Source: Cephalopachus bancanus (lineage: Eukaryota; Chordata; Mammalia; Primates; Tarsiidae). From it: a DNA stretch of 64,000 bases. Under the pieces are notes generated by a model, which searched no databases, had not been told where the DNA came from, and saw only the letters and a list, made by a program, of their open reading frames with translations. Every line of letters starts with the position of its first letter. The first letter of the stretch is position 1. Location: positions 682,001-746,000 of the forward strand of contig JAPVLO010000382.1 in the NCBI GenBank assembly GCA_027257055.1, in the 5' to 3' direction. Position numbers and translations under genes: made by a program. Below are positions 34,701-46,025 of this stretch, piece by piece.

Positions 34701-35224
34701 GCCTGGAAATTTATATTTAGTTTAGAAACCCCAGGGAAACAAAAGGACAAAAGACCAATTTTATAATGTTATTTATATTTGACTGTTCGCTAGAAGGTTA
34801 TAGGCGTTATCATGAAAATTATTGCCTAGATGGCTTCTTAACAGAAGAGGTTATGACATCTTTTCATTGTTGTTGACTTTAAGTAAGAAAAGCTTGAATA
34901 TCACTCAAATTTTACATTCAGTTTAGAAGAGATATTTAATAAACAACACCAAAGCATATGAGTCAGTTGTTCTGGAATGATACTCAGCAGACAATCTCCA
35001 GCATGAAGTATAAAGCCAAAGCAAAGATACCAATTAACTTCTCAGCACCTCCTGAGCTGTCCCCTCACAATTACCTTTACTACTGAGTGGATAGTATACT
35101 TATCCTGTCCCTAAAGTACCAAATCCTCTTTATTAATTCAAATATAATTTCAAGAAGTTTAAATCCACAAAGTAACTATTACATTTCTCCATTAGTAAAA
35201 ATAAAAGAGGAAAGTACATGATGA
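34701..35224. other. Unassigned sequence
   Basis: AT-rich, nothing recognised. Confidence 0.5.
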
Positions 35225-35960
35225 TAGACTGTCCCCAACATATGATGGTTCAACTTATGAGTTTTTTGAAATAGTGTGAAAGTGACATGCATTCAATAGA
35301 AACTATACTATAACTAAACTATACTTTTTTTTATAATCCCATGTCCTGATTACACCACGTTGAAATCCGGCAATATACAATATGCTATGTGATGTGCTCT
35401 TGCAATCCTGGGTAGAAGCATCAAACCACAGCTTCCAGACAGCCATGTGACAACGAGGGTAAACAAGCCAGGCTTGATATCTTCTTGAAGAACACTATAC
35501 TTGCCTGTGAAAACATTGGCAAATGTTGATGCCTCAGAACTCCCTACTAGTTAATTTCGAGTTTCATCGGGGAGAAAGAAATTGATGACCCTGTCCCTGT
35601 AGTATCCCCACCATACAGAATCCAGTAATTCAGTTCAATGCTTCAAACATTCTTTAGGTCCAGTGTGCTTCCAGTTGTGTATGTTACTGGTTAGCATTCA
35701 TACAACCATTCTGTTTTTTCACTTTTGGTAGAGTATTCAACAAATTATGTGAGTCATTCAACATTTCATTATAAAATAAGCTCTGTGTTAGATAATTTTG
35801 CCCAATGTAAGTGTTCTGAGCTTGTTTAAGGTAGACTTGGCTAAGCCATGATATTCAGTAGGTTAGGTGCATTAAATTTATTTTTTAACGTGATCATTTT
35901 CAATTTATGGTGGGTTTATCAAAATGTAATGCCATTTTTAAGTCAAGGAGCATCTCTATT
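35225..35960 (+). mobile_element. Tigger-family DNA transposon (Tigger2/MER28-like)
   Basis: The ends are imperfect inverted repeats ('gtccccaacatatgatgg' at the left; 'taagtcaaggagcatct' at the right). Internal words 'acatgcattcaatagaaac', 'ctctgtgttagataattttgccca', 'cttgtttaaggtagacttgg' and 'ggttaggtgcattaaat' follow MER28 order. About 200 bp at 35520-35735 are not in the short MER28 form, so this may be a longer Tigger derivative. No transposase frame. It contains a 29-bp patch repeated at 36420. Confidence 0.65.
35343..35371 (+). repeat. 29-bp patch, copy A
   Basis: From 'gtcctgattac' to 'gaaatccggc'. Identical to 36420-36448 at 26 of 29 positions (three transitions). It lies in the Tigger-like element where the family sequence would be different. 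Confidence 0.7.
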
Positions 35961-36289
35961 TCTTGGAAAGGTATTCTTATTTTTTCCTTTATAAACCTAT
36001 TTTTATTATGACCTTCAGTACTCTCAAATTAAATTGTTTAGCTCTCATTCGAAATTGTTGAAAGTACCATTGTCCTTTGGTGACTACACAAGCACCTTTC
36101 CAATGGAAAAGGATTCCTATTTTCTTTGGTGAGAAATACTCCTGGGGCCGTTTTCTCACATTCATGTTCTTAGTTCAGAATTCTGAACACACTGGAAACT
36201 CAGTACCAGTCCCAGGGCCCTTCTCCCTGGCTCCACACAGCAAAATCCCCTTGACCTTCTCTATCACATCACAAACTTCTTTTTTCTTT

Positions 36290-36735
36290 TCATGCCCTCT
36301 GTCATTGTTCTAATCCAGGCCCTCATCATTTCTATCTTAGACAGTGGCATCAGGTTCCAGCTCAGTGGGAAGGTGCACGGTTACCTCCAGCTGAGCACAC
36401 CTTTGTCTGAAGTGTCTTTGTCCTGATTATACCATGTTGAAATCCAGCCATCCTTTAAAACACAGATTCTGACTGTAAAATTTTCCTGTATTTTTTGTCC
36501 CATGAGTAGACAAATACTTCCTCTCATCTGGAATCCCTTAGCAAATTGTGTCTCATTTGTTGTATTATTATTTTCCATTGCATAACGCAGTCATTTGTGG
36601 GTATATTTTATCCCTCCTATTAGACTATAAGCCATCTTAAGGCAAATAACTGTATTGTTTGTTTATTTATTTATTTTGCAATTCTCTACAGTACCAAGCT
36701 GTGTAGTTGCTCAATAAATAAATAATGAATTAAAT
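36290..36735 (+). mobile_element. L2 3' end
   Basis: Sense L2: 'ccctcatcatttctatctta', 'agactataagccatcttaag', 'gttgctcaataaataaataat'. Patch copy B (36420-36448) falls inside it. Confidence 0.8.
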
Positions 36736-37141
36736 ATTAATCTTCAGGAGAGGGCCATGGAGTTCTATTTTAAATCCTAAATGATCATAGTTCAGTAAGT
36801 GACTAGAAGTACCACCTAGAGAGTGGACATGCATTTTCCTGGTGAGTCTCCTTCTTTGGTGGAAGATTCTGCAAGGCCACCCCTGAGTGAGGTATCAAAG
36901 AGATCCCGGTTCCTAGGAAGGTCTGAATAGACTTTATGGTCATGGTCAGTTAGGCATCTCTACTCTGAAAATACACTAAAAGCTAGAGGAAACCCTTATG
37001 CAATAAAAGTGAAATGTCTTTCAAGGCCTCCAAAGGGTGTTGGAAGCAGGAGTAAAAGTGGTTTCACAGTGACCTGCTGTATTGATGAAAGTTTCTCAAA
37101 GAATGATAACCCTGAGTATTGAAGGCTTGTGACCACTTGTT
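36736..37141. other. Unassigned sequence
   Basis: Nothing recognised. Confidence 0.5.
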
Positions 37142-37462
37142 AGAAAGAAGATAAAGGAGCCAGGCTCGGTGGCTCAGCCTGTAATCCCGTGCCTTTGGGA
37201 GGCTGAGGTGAGTGGATTGCCTGAGCCCACGGGTTCGAGACCCGCCTGGGCGGTGAGACCTCATCTCTACAATAAATCAAAAAATCAGCCGGGCGTCATA
37301 GCACATGCCTGTAATTCCGGCTGCTTGGAAGGCTGAGGTGGAAGGATCGCCAGAGCCCAGCAGGTCGAGGTTGTGGTGGTCAGGAGCGGCCACTGCACTC
37401 CAGTCTGGATGACAGAGTGAGACTCCAACTCAAAAAAAAAAAAAAAGAAAGAAGATAAAGGA
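37142..37462 (+). mobile_element. Young Alu dimer, same subfamily, copy 2
   Basis: Body 37159-37445 with all subfamily marks ('ggctcagcctgtaatcccgt', 'gggttcgagacccgcctggg', 'ctacaataaatcaaaaaatc', 'gagcccagcaggtcgagg', 'gactccaactc') and a 15-nt A tail. A perfect 17-bp target duplication 'agaaagaagataaagga' lies at 37142-37158 and 37446-37462, so it is a recent insertion. Confidence 0.97.
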
Positions 37463-38636
37463 AGAAGATGGGAGAAGAGACTATATGTAAATGCTAGCAT
37501 AATGGGTGATGCTCAAGGAGAACAGCCTAAATGATCAGCTGGAAAAAGCCCTTAGTCTGTTGGCACAGGTCAGGGAAATCACATCAAAAGCCAGGCTAGA
37601 GAGCTATAGATGGGAAAAGGTGGTGCTTCTGAGGAAGACACTGTACATTTGGTGCTGTAGGGATGGAATCTTGATGGCTATCAATTGACTAGGGAAGGCA
37701 TACCAACTCAACATCTAAAAGGAACAGGCAGTGGTGGAGGCGGTACAGACAGGTGAGGGGCTTACCTGGTCTGGAAGCTGTACCAATATAAATTACCCTG
37801 GGTTTGATTATTTTTACAGTCTGACTCCAAAAAACCTTATAAAATGAGGCGCCCAGAGGATATGCCAACCCAGCTCATATGTGTATACATATTAATTGAA
37901 ACAAAAAAACTATTCCATACAATTATAGAAGTTAACAAATTTATATTAACTTACAAAGTACTATTTTCTGTTTACAATTTTGTTTTCCTAAGATATGGTG
38001 CTTTTAAAGCAGCCAAACCCTGTTCTCCTGACTTTAGGAAAACATTTAGGAAGTTTGTTTCTTCCCCCACACACCATGACAGGTATGTGAGCAGTGGAGT
38101 ATTTCAGGTGTGGTGGAAGCAAACACGTTAACCAAAGTCAAATGCCTAGAAAGACCCTAGGAATGGGAAAGTCATCGAGTATGAGGTAGCAGTGGGTCAG
38201 ACCCTTCTCCTATGCTCTAAGCTCCTATGCTTTCTTTCCATTTCCAAGAGCTACTTATTCTCTCATATCTTGGGAAGAAAAAGGTGTATATTTCTTTTGT
38301 ATACAGAAGAATTTTGGCGCTAACTATACATGTTGAAAGTGGCAGGAAGAAGGAGAAATACAGATATATCAAGGCACATGAGAACAACGATTATATTTTC
38401 CTAAAATCACTGAGACTGTAAATGATTTGCCTCGGGGGTTATGTTGGGGATCTGCCTGGACTTGGGGCTTAAAAGACACTGGGAATACAAATATAGAATA
38501 TGATAGCCTTGGTCCAAGAGAGCAATGAGTCTCATGAATTCAAAGAGACTGAAAGTGTAGACACATGTCAGGTCCAAAGTTCTCAGAGTCAACAACCAAA
38601 AGAAAAACAGAAATTAAAAGCCACAAAAGCGTGGGT
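37463..38636. other. Unassigned sequence
   Basis: Between two oppositely oriented young Alus. Frame 37844-38131 (95 codons) is not recognised. Confidence 0.5.
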
Positions 38637-38770
38637 ACTTCAACAAGGCATTGTGGTAGGATGAAGAGAAGATGGGCTTTGGAGTCAGCTTCATGTGGTG
38701 CTGGATCCCATATTGTCTACCTACCTTGGGTCAGTTGTTTAACCTCTGGCAGCTGTTACATAGGGCTCTA
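38637..38770 (+). mobile_element. MIR
   Basis: 'gggctttggagtcagcttca', 'ctaccttgggtcagttgttta' and 'acctctggcagctgtta' follow the MIR core. Confidence 0.7.
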
Positions 38771-38879
38771 CTCGTGAGGGCACAAAAGGTCAAGATTTGA
38801 TCCATCTTCATTTAGACATCCACAAACCTTTTCAGTTCTACCTCTACACTAGGTATTTAAGAAATAATGGTGATAAAAA

Positions 38880-39199
38880 CAGATGTCTACCATTTTGTTT
38901 TTTTTTTTTGAGTTGGAGTCTCACTCTGTCACCCATACTGGAGTGCAGTGGCCGCTCCCGGCCACCACAGCCTCGACCTGCTGGGCTCCGGCGATTGTTC
39001 TGCCTCAGCCTTCCAAGTAGCTGGAACTACAGGCGTGCGCTACCACGCCTGGCTAATTTTTGATTTATTGTAGAGATGAGGTCTCGCCAAGTTGCGCAGC
39101 CAGGTCTTGAACCTGTGGGCTCAGGCAATCCACTCACCTCGGCCTCCCAAAGTGCTGGGATTACAGGCTGAGCCACCAAGCCCAGCCCAGATGTCTACC
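38880..39199 (-). mobile_element. Young Alu dimer, same subfamily, copy 3
   Basis: Antisense; body 38892-39187, poly(T) at 38898-38910, then 'gagttggagtctcactctgt', 'ggccgctcccggccaccac' and 'ttttgatttattgtagagat'. A 12-bp perfect target duplication 'cagatgtctacc' (38880-38891, 39188-39199). It faces the copy at 37159 across 1.4 kb. Confidence 0.96.
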
Positions 39200-39499
39200 T
39201 TAAAGAAGCTCATTATCTATAAAGAGTGATAATTAAATGCTGTGAAATAAGTACCAGGAGAGATACATAAAAAATGCATGAGGTCATTCAGGAAGGTTGA
39301 CAGCAGAAATTTCTGAGCTTGCTAGAGAACATCATGATAGAACAAAGTCACTATTCGTAGTTGAGACAGTGTCCATGACTGCTTTCCTTTACAAGACTGG
39401 AGCTGTGCAGAGCTGCAAAATGACAGATGGCATGGAGCCAACAGTTGTTTACTGGAATCATCAAGCATAAGAGCTGCCGATGACTTAGATACCCAGCTC

Positions 39500-39645
39500 A
39501 ACTCATGCATTTAAAGATGAAGAAACCAAGGAAGGAAGAAGTGACTTGCCTAGATTATTTAAATCACAGCCAGAACCAAAACCCAGATCTTCTACCCCTA
39601 AATGGTGCTCTTTCCACTACATTGTACTGTCACTTACTGACAAAA
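39500..39645 (-). mobile_element. MIR
   Basis: Antisense: 'aagatgaagaaaccaagg', 'agtgacttgcctagatta', 'ctctttccactacattgta'. Confidence 0.7.
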
Positions 39646-39773
39646 ATGGTTACTTAGAGACCAGAACTACTGCCCCAGAGATGATAGGAACCGAGAAGTT
39701 GTACCAGCATTTTCATGAATGTTCTGCCACAATTTCCATGTGTAGCAAGACTTTTAAGAAACTATCGTGTAAA

Positions 39774-39971
39774 GCAATGCTGCCCACTAGAAATTTCTGT
39801 AGTGACAGAAATGTTCTATAGCTGTACTGGCCAATATAATAGCCACTGATCACTAGCACTTGAAATGTGGCTAGGTTGGCTAAGGAACTAAATTTTAAAT
39901 TTTAATAAATTTAAACTCGAATTTCAATAGGCACAAATTGCTAGTGGCTACCATATTGGACAGTACAAGTC
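39774..39971 (+). mobile_element. hAT-Charlie-type non-autonomous element
   Basis: About 200 bp with inverted ends ('caatgctgcccactagaa' and 'tattggacagtac'). Internal words 'agaaatgttctatagctgta', 'agcacttgaaatgtggctag' and 'gctagtggctaccatattgg' are typical of a short Charlie-derived MER element. The exact name is not certain. No coding capacity. Confidence 0.8.
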
Positions 39972-40204
39972 TTAAGAATTGTCTACACCATTTTATGTTC
40001 CTAAGCACGTGACTGTCTTTTTCTAGCCGCCTCATCTTTGAGTGCTATAAACTCACTCTTCCCAGTCCCTGAGCCCATGAGACCCAACCCAAACCTAACA
40101 ATATATAAAGATCACCGTCTTCACTGGTGGGTGGGTGGGTCTGGTCTTAGTCTGTGGTAATAAGTCCATGTTGCCTAGATTGTATTTCTAGAAGAGCATT
40201 TGTA

Positions 40205-40425
40205 CATTCTATCACTGTAATAATGGTATTTGTCATTTGTTAGCACATTCTATATGCCCATCCCTCATACTCAGTGACCTACAGATATTACCTCAATTAA
40301 TCTTCCCACCAACTCAGTGAATATACTCCATTACTATCAATCAGTGGTCAGAGAGCAAATCTGTCTTCTTCTAAAACCCATGCTCTTTTTCACTATCACA
40401 CGCTGTCTCTCTATGGACTGAGGAT
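40205..40425 (-). mobile_element. MIR, decayed
   Basis: Antisense MIR order: 'gttagcacattctatatgcc', 'acctcaattaatcttcccacc', 'tctaaaacccatgctctt'. The core has lost part of its length. Confidence 0.65.
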
Positions 40426-40454
40426 TAGTGTATAATCTCCTCTTGCCTGAGCAC

Positions 40455-40560
40455 AGGAGATTTTCATTCATTTATTCAAAAATATTTATTGACTGCCTGT
40501 TAAGTGCCAGGCCCAGTGCCAGCCAAAGTACAAATGGATGAATCAAATAGAATTATTCCA
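40455..40560 (-). mobile_element. L2 3' end scrap
   Basis: 'ttcatttattcaaaaatatt', 'tgcctgttaagtgccaggcc', 'cagtgccagccaaagtac'. Confidence 0.65.
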
Positions 40561-41470
40561 GCTGACACTGAGCATGTTTTCTAGTAAATGCTGGTTTTTC
40601 TGAGGAAGAAATTTGGTAGTTCTGTTAAGTAGCTTGGAATTCAGGGCTTATAGGCAGCAGACTAGTGCTATTTATACTGGAGCTATCCATTTGATATTTG
40701 AAATGTGTGGTGATACTCTCTCATGGCTAGGATGTGTAGATTTTTTGGGGGGGTTACCATTAAAATATTATGTTTCATTCACTTGAGAGTTAAAAATACT
40801 AGGATTTCATCATAAATTCTACATACAAACTGATTTCACAGCTTTAGAAATGCCCCAAATTAGTACTAAGGCAGTTGACCACAGCTTTATGATAATTTTA
40901 CCAGGCTATTAATTGCATTTGTGAAATTTAAATGCATGAACGATGACTGTGGTGTTTTTTTTTTTTTAAGAATCTAAACATTTTACTGAAGGAATAAGTG
41001 AGGCAAAGTAGGAGTAATGAGAGTATAAAATATGATATACCATATTGCATCAAATCTAGCATACCATGAATTTTAAGACATTTATCATGATTTTATATAC
41101 CAGGGAAAATGCTGCCAATTAAGTTATGACACGATGCATTATCACATAGAATTTTAAAGACATTTAAAAGGAGTTCTTATAGCTTATTTAAACATAACTT
41201 TTTTGTATTACTTATCTGCATACATTAAAAAGAAAATGTAAGCCAAATAATTAAGGAATTCCTAAAACTGCTACACATGGAGAATTAGACTTTTTAAAAT
41301 TATTTTCAACTCAGAGTTATCAATATCTGTGTTTTTGCACACAGTATCAGCTTCTACACTGTCAAAAGAATTGGGAAGAAGAATTTCTTAAGCACTCTTC
41401 TGTGATTTTCTCCTAAACTGTTGAGACCTTTCTGCAAATTTTGAACATGTTGTTTTCTTGCTGAGTGTGT

Positions 41471-41471
41471 G

Positions 41472-41506
<35 letters not shown>

Positions 41507-41522
41507 ACGCGCACACGCACAC
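41471..41522. repeat. (TG)n-(CG-rich)-(CA)n alternating purine-pyrimidine tract
   Basis: About 17 TG units run into 'gcgcacgcgcacacgcacaca'-type sequence, so the whole 50 bp alternates purine and pyrimidine and is partly self-complementary. A classical Z-DNA or cruciform-prone tract. Confidence 0.93.
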
Positions 41523-42089
41523 ATGTCAATTAACTGACATCATAAAGCTTCATCTACTACCAGGCCTCATCCTTTTTTATGTCTCGTAAATCACCTCATT
41601 TGTTGCTTTGCAAGAAAATAAAGAATTGTGGTCATTTCTCCAATGTCAAACATTTGCTTTGATATTATCAATATTCTGTCCCATTGTTCTGTTTCTCTAC
41701 CTTTCTGTATATACACAATAAGTGTTTATTTCAAAGTCAAATCACAGTGTACTCTTTGTGGAGAGATTTTAAAGAGCATTTCAATTCACCAGTGTAGTAC
41801 AAGGAGTAACAAATAAACAACTGAAGTAGCAATGATACAAACAGCCAACAGGAACTTTGAACAAACAATGATAACAATGTTGCAAGGACCGCCAACCTCC
41901 TGAGATTCTTATGTACTATGTTGGTAAGATGTAACCTGGTTTTAGCTATTGTAAAATGTGAAAAAAAAATACATATCTTACAGCTGATGAACTAGGGATC
42001 ATTGTATTCAGTGATACTGTTGATCAAAAATATCTATCTAGTTAAACACAGAAAGCTTCTCAGTTATAAAACCTCTGAGTTTTATACTT

Positions 42090-42134
42090 CTGGCTGTCTC
42101 CATTACTCCCAAGGCCCCAGGCCCCAGTGATGAG
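42090..42134 (+). repeat. Local direct duplication, copy A
   Basis: 'ctggctgtctccattactcc' onward to 'ccccagtgatgag'. Repeated at 42893-42939 with one substitution and a short indel near its centre. Confidence 0.85.
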
Positions 42135-42394
42135 GCAGAGACAGCAAAACCAAATTCTTTGTGCTTCTAGAAGTAGTGCACTGTGAAACTGCTCTTCAAG
42201 TTTCGTAGTAAAGGCTGAATTTAGTTGCTTACTAAGAAATGGAGTTATAATTTGAATTTCTGGCTTTTCTCTTTTTTAAACAGCTTTTCTCCCTCATCAC
42301 CAGATCCTGGTGACCTGATAAAGCAATACAAGAACATGCAGTCCTTACTATGTCACCCAGAAAGATGATTTCTGGTGTCTCCCAATTATAAACA

Positions 42395-42680
42395 TCTTTA
42401 ATTCCTTCACTTAGTCATACATTCCATACATATTTATTCAGTATCCTCTATGTTCCAGGCACTGACACAAAATAAACCAGAGAATAAACAAACGAACAAA
42501 ACCCCCTGCTGTTGTGTGGGGGAACACAAACAACAAACAAGTAAAATATACTCTGTGCTATACAGACAAAGTCCATGGTAAGGACTGTGAAGGAAAGCAG
42601 AACTGAGAGGAGTGAGTGATATCTGGGAATCTTTTAGGAAAGTGAGTCAGCCTGGTTCCTCCCTGGTGGCATGTCTATGT
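42395..42680 (-). mobile_element. L2 3' half
   Basis: Antisense L2: 'cattccatacatatttattc', 'atgttccaggcactgacac', 'gtaaaatatactctgtgcta', 'agtgagtcagcctgg'. Confidence 0.75.
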
Positions 42681-44434
42681 CAGCCTCTTGTAGGCTCCTG
42701 AGGCAGACGGACGAGTCTTCTCAAAGAGCTGTATTTCCTGAGGGGCAGGTTTGGACTCTGCCCCCACTTCCTAGTCCCTGACTGTAGAATGTTTTGCCTC
42801 TCTCATCAGTTGTGTGAACTGGTGAAATCTTTGTCCCCCTTGTGAACCCACTGGAATCTGCCCTCAGGGCTGAGGCAAGCTGGCAGTCTTTCCTGGCTGC
42901 CTCCATTACTCCCAAGGGTTCCCAGGCCCCAGTGATGAGATCAACAGCCCACATAGTCAGGGACACAGTCCCTACAAGGTACACCAAAGAACTGAGAATG
43001 AACTTCTGCATCTTGGTTGTGTTTTCTCTGAGCTCCCCTTCCTCCCCAGGCAAACTCTCCACACAATCATTCTCTTTTCTTCTCACATATTTCCTCTTCT
43101 TTCACAGAAGATGAGCAAAACCCCCTCCTCCTTACCTCACTAGAGAACAACCTGCCATTTCCAGTTAGGACTGAGTGTGAAGGCTGAGAGGAAAAGCACG
43201 GGGGGAACTCAATCCAGTTACTGTCTGAGGCTTGTCTCTCCTGCAGCCTGGCTTTGGTCCTCTAGGCCTGTGCTGGGTGAAGAGGTTACTTCCACAAGGA
43301 GATGAGTCAGTTCAAACCTTTAGCCTGTGTGCTGTCCTCTCACCCTAGTTTTACCTGGAATTACCAGAGATCAGAAACAAAACTAGAAATCCAATGGTGG
43401 GTGGCCTCCCAAAGGAACAGGCAGCGACTCTCCTCCCTGTGTCCCTGAGGCCCCGGGCTGGAATGGGGAGCTCAGACTCACACCTCACTCTAGTAGTAGC
43501 ACAACTTCAGCTGCTACTCACTGCAGGAACCCCACTGAAAGAAGACTGCAGGCAAGGAATTCTCGGTAGATTCACAAACAGAGAGCCTGTGTGGCCAGGC
43601 TGGGACAAGCACACCCTCTCCATGCTCCCATCAGTGACTGGGCTGTAACAAGCTTCCTTCAAGACTTCTCAGCCTTGGAGAGCTAGAATGCCTTGTTGGG
43701 AGGAAGGCAGTAGTAGCTGTGGGACAGGACAGGGGGTAGCTCAAAGGAGGAGAGGGAGCAAGCAGCTCAGAGCCTTTCATGAAGGAAAGGAAAAGCAATA
43801 AGCCAGAGTTGGAAGGACAGGGAGACACGAATCCTCCCTCAACCTGGAGGGCATGCCTTTCTATGTGAAGCATGATGATGATAGGGTTGTTGTTCTGCCA
43901 GGAAGCGGTGTGTGTCTACCAGGACCTGGCCAAACAGGAGGAAAGATGGAAGGGTTTAAAACAGAGGCAATAGGTTAACACAATTAGTCTTGAAGGGAAA
44001 AAATAGAGATAAATACTGAATGATTACATAGCTAACTTCTGCAATATTGCCAGTGGCATTAGAGCTCAAGGGACTGTATGTAATCAATATACTGTTTAGC
44101 CATAACAGATATAGTATGGATCTCTGGTCATCTTATAGACAGAAAAACTGATCACCTGGGAAGTTAAAATCACACCATAGCAACAGAACCCAAAGGGATA
44201 TCCTTGATCGCCTCGATTCCAGACCAAAGCTATGTCAACTGGCCACTCTACATCTTTGGCTGAGTAGAAGAGATGAACAGAGCGGATATGGTAAGACAGG
44301 TGAGTAAAGGTAAGAAAAGGAAGCTGAGTCTGTGGAGGGAGCCAGGGCAGGACTGCTATATGCCAGGACCACATCTGCCAGGAATTGAAGGCAAGGAGGA
44401 ACCATATTTGATAACTGAATCACACCTAATGTGC
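42681..44434. other. Unassigned 1.7-kb stretch
   Basis: Holds duplication copy B (42893-42939). Minus frame 42721-43086 (121 codons) and plus frame 42842-43114 overlap each other with no recognisable domain; I do not call either a gene. No repeat family seen. Confidence 0.5.
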
Positions 44435-44865
44435 TGGGTTGAGTAGTGTCTTCCCCCAAATTCACGTCTACCTAAGGCCTATGGATGTGACTTTATTTAG
44501 CAATAGGGTCATTGCAGATGTAACCAAGTTAAGATTAGGTAGGCCCTTAACCCTATATGACTGACTTTTTTTCTTTGAATAAGGCAATTTGGACACAGAG
44601 GTGCAAACACACAGGGGACATGTGAGGACAGAGGCAGAAACTGAAGCGATGCAGTTTCCACCAAAGGAAAGCCAAGGATTGCAGGCAACTGCTGGAAGCT
44701 ACAAGAGGCAAGAAGGCATTACTCCCTAGTGCCTTGGGGGGAGCACAAGCTGCCCACACCTTGATTCTTGATTTGTAGCCTCCAGTACTGCAGAGGATAC
44801 ATTCCTGTTGTTTTAAGTCTCTCAGTTTGATACTTTGTTACAGCAGCCCCAGGAAACTAATGCAC
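44435..44865 (+). mobile_element. MaLR-type solo LTR
   Basis: 'gtgctgggttgagtagtgtc', 'gactttatttagcaataggg', 'gaaagccaaggattgcaggc', 'tagcctccagtactgcagag', 'tttgttacagcagccccagg', 'aaactaatgca'. No internal part. Subfamily uncertain. Confidence 0.8.
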
Positions 44866-45484
44866 CTGGTATCAGGGTTACATCTCAGAATCCAGGTCAG
44901 TGCACTCTGCAAGGTGGGCAAAGGTGCCAGTGCTTCCCACATTCTTCCTCTGGCTAAACTGAGCCCTAGGGGATCTGGTCGTGAGACTGACTTCTCTCAG
45001 CACTCCCTGATGTTCTGGAGCTCCTGCTTTAATTGAGGGGTTGCAGAAGGCTAGTAAGTCTGTGATGCTTTCTCCAGGCATCACAGAGATGTCTCCCTCA
45101 TCACAGCTCAGTGTATTCCTGTGGCCTTTGGAGCTTTGTGCCTCAGTACTGAGCACCGTGCCAACAAGGGAAAACCAGGAGACACCTGCAACTCTGGCCA
45201 TGTGTCTTAGTGGTTCCTGACTGAGCTCCTCCCTCATTTCACTGGGTAGATTGTATCTCACACGTTCTCATCAATACTGATTTGCACAAAGCACCCAGCC
45301 CACCCCCATTCTTGACTACAGACTTACACAGGTACACACTTCTAAAGAGTGGGGCCATGCTTTTGCAGTCCAGCACCGGTTTCTTCCCCCAGATCATAGT
45401 AACCGTCCCCATTCCTCTGGGGTCTGCCCACTTCCATCTGCCAGCCCCTGCACATGTATACTAAATGACAGTTTCTGCTTCACA
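44866..45484. other. Unassigned sequence
   Basis: A 127-codon minus frame (44878-45261) is the longest non-repeat frame in this half, without recognisable motifs. Probably chance. Confidence 0.5.
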
Positions 45485-46025
45485 CCTTGTATGTTAGCTA
45501 TCTGCACCTGAGTAACAAAATCATCCCTGAATTCAGCAGCTTAAAGCCACAAACATTTATTAATTCATGATTTCTGAGGGTCAGGAATTCAAGAGTGGCT
45601 TAGTTGAGTGCTTCTGGCTAACCAAGTTGTCAAGGCTGCAATGTTTTCAGGCATCATTGGGACTGGAGATTTGGTTTTCAAGCCCACTCATGTGGCTGTT
45701 GGCCAGGCTTGCTTCTCACTAACTGTTGGCTGCAGTTCCTCTTCATGATGGCAACTCCAGAGGCACCTGAATGTCCTTGCCACATGGCCAACCACTGGCC
45801 TCCCCCATAGCCCATGATCTGAGCAAGTGCATACAAGATAACAGCCCAGACAGAAGCCACAGTCCCTTGTAAGCTACCTGGGAAGCAACACTCCATTACT
45901 TCAGCCATGTGCTATTGGTCACACAGACCAACCCTGGCACAAAGTGGAAGAGACTATGCAGGAGTATGAATAGCAGGAAGTAGGGATTTAGAGAGGCCAT
46001 TTTGGAGGTTGGCTAACATACCCTA
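45485..46025 (-). mobile_element. Old MaLR LTR (MLT1-like)
   Basis: Reverse orientation: 'cagcagcttaaagccacaaac'-type start (45534), 'gatttctgagggtcaggaat', 'cactcatgtggctgttggcc', 'gtcacacagaccaaccctgg' and the end 'ttttggaggttggctaaca'. No internal sequence attached. Confidence 0.75.

Larger units (their letters stand above)
40561..42394. other. Unassigned AT-rich stretch
   Basis: No gene or named repeat apart from the microsatellite at 41471 and duplication copy A at 42090. 40830-40940 ('gctattaattgcatttgtga', 'aatttaaatgcatgaacg') has homeodomain/octamer-like words and low CpG decay; a conserved enhancer is possible but untested. Confidence 0.4.

Noticed and set aside
38797..39063. Proline/arginine-rich open frames over the young Alus (also 21106-21408 and 55487-55783)
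   Set aside because: These are translations of antisense Alu, which gives the same peptide-like pattern at every copy.
42721..43114. Overlapping frames (121 codons minus, 90 plus)
   Set aside because: They overlap each other and one includes the local duplication unit; no family features.
44878..45261. 127-codon minus frame as a possible exon
   Set aside because: No motif, and it directly follows an LTR. A search against protein databases would be decisive; without a hit I do not call it.
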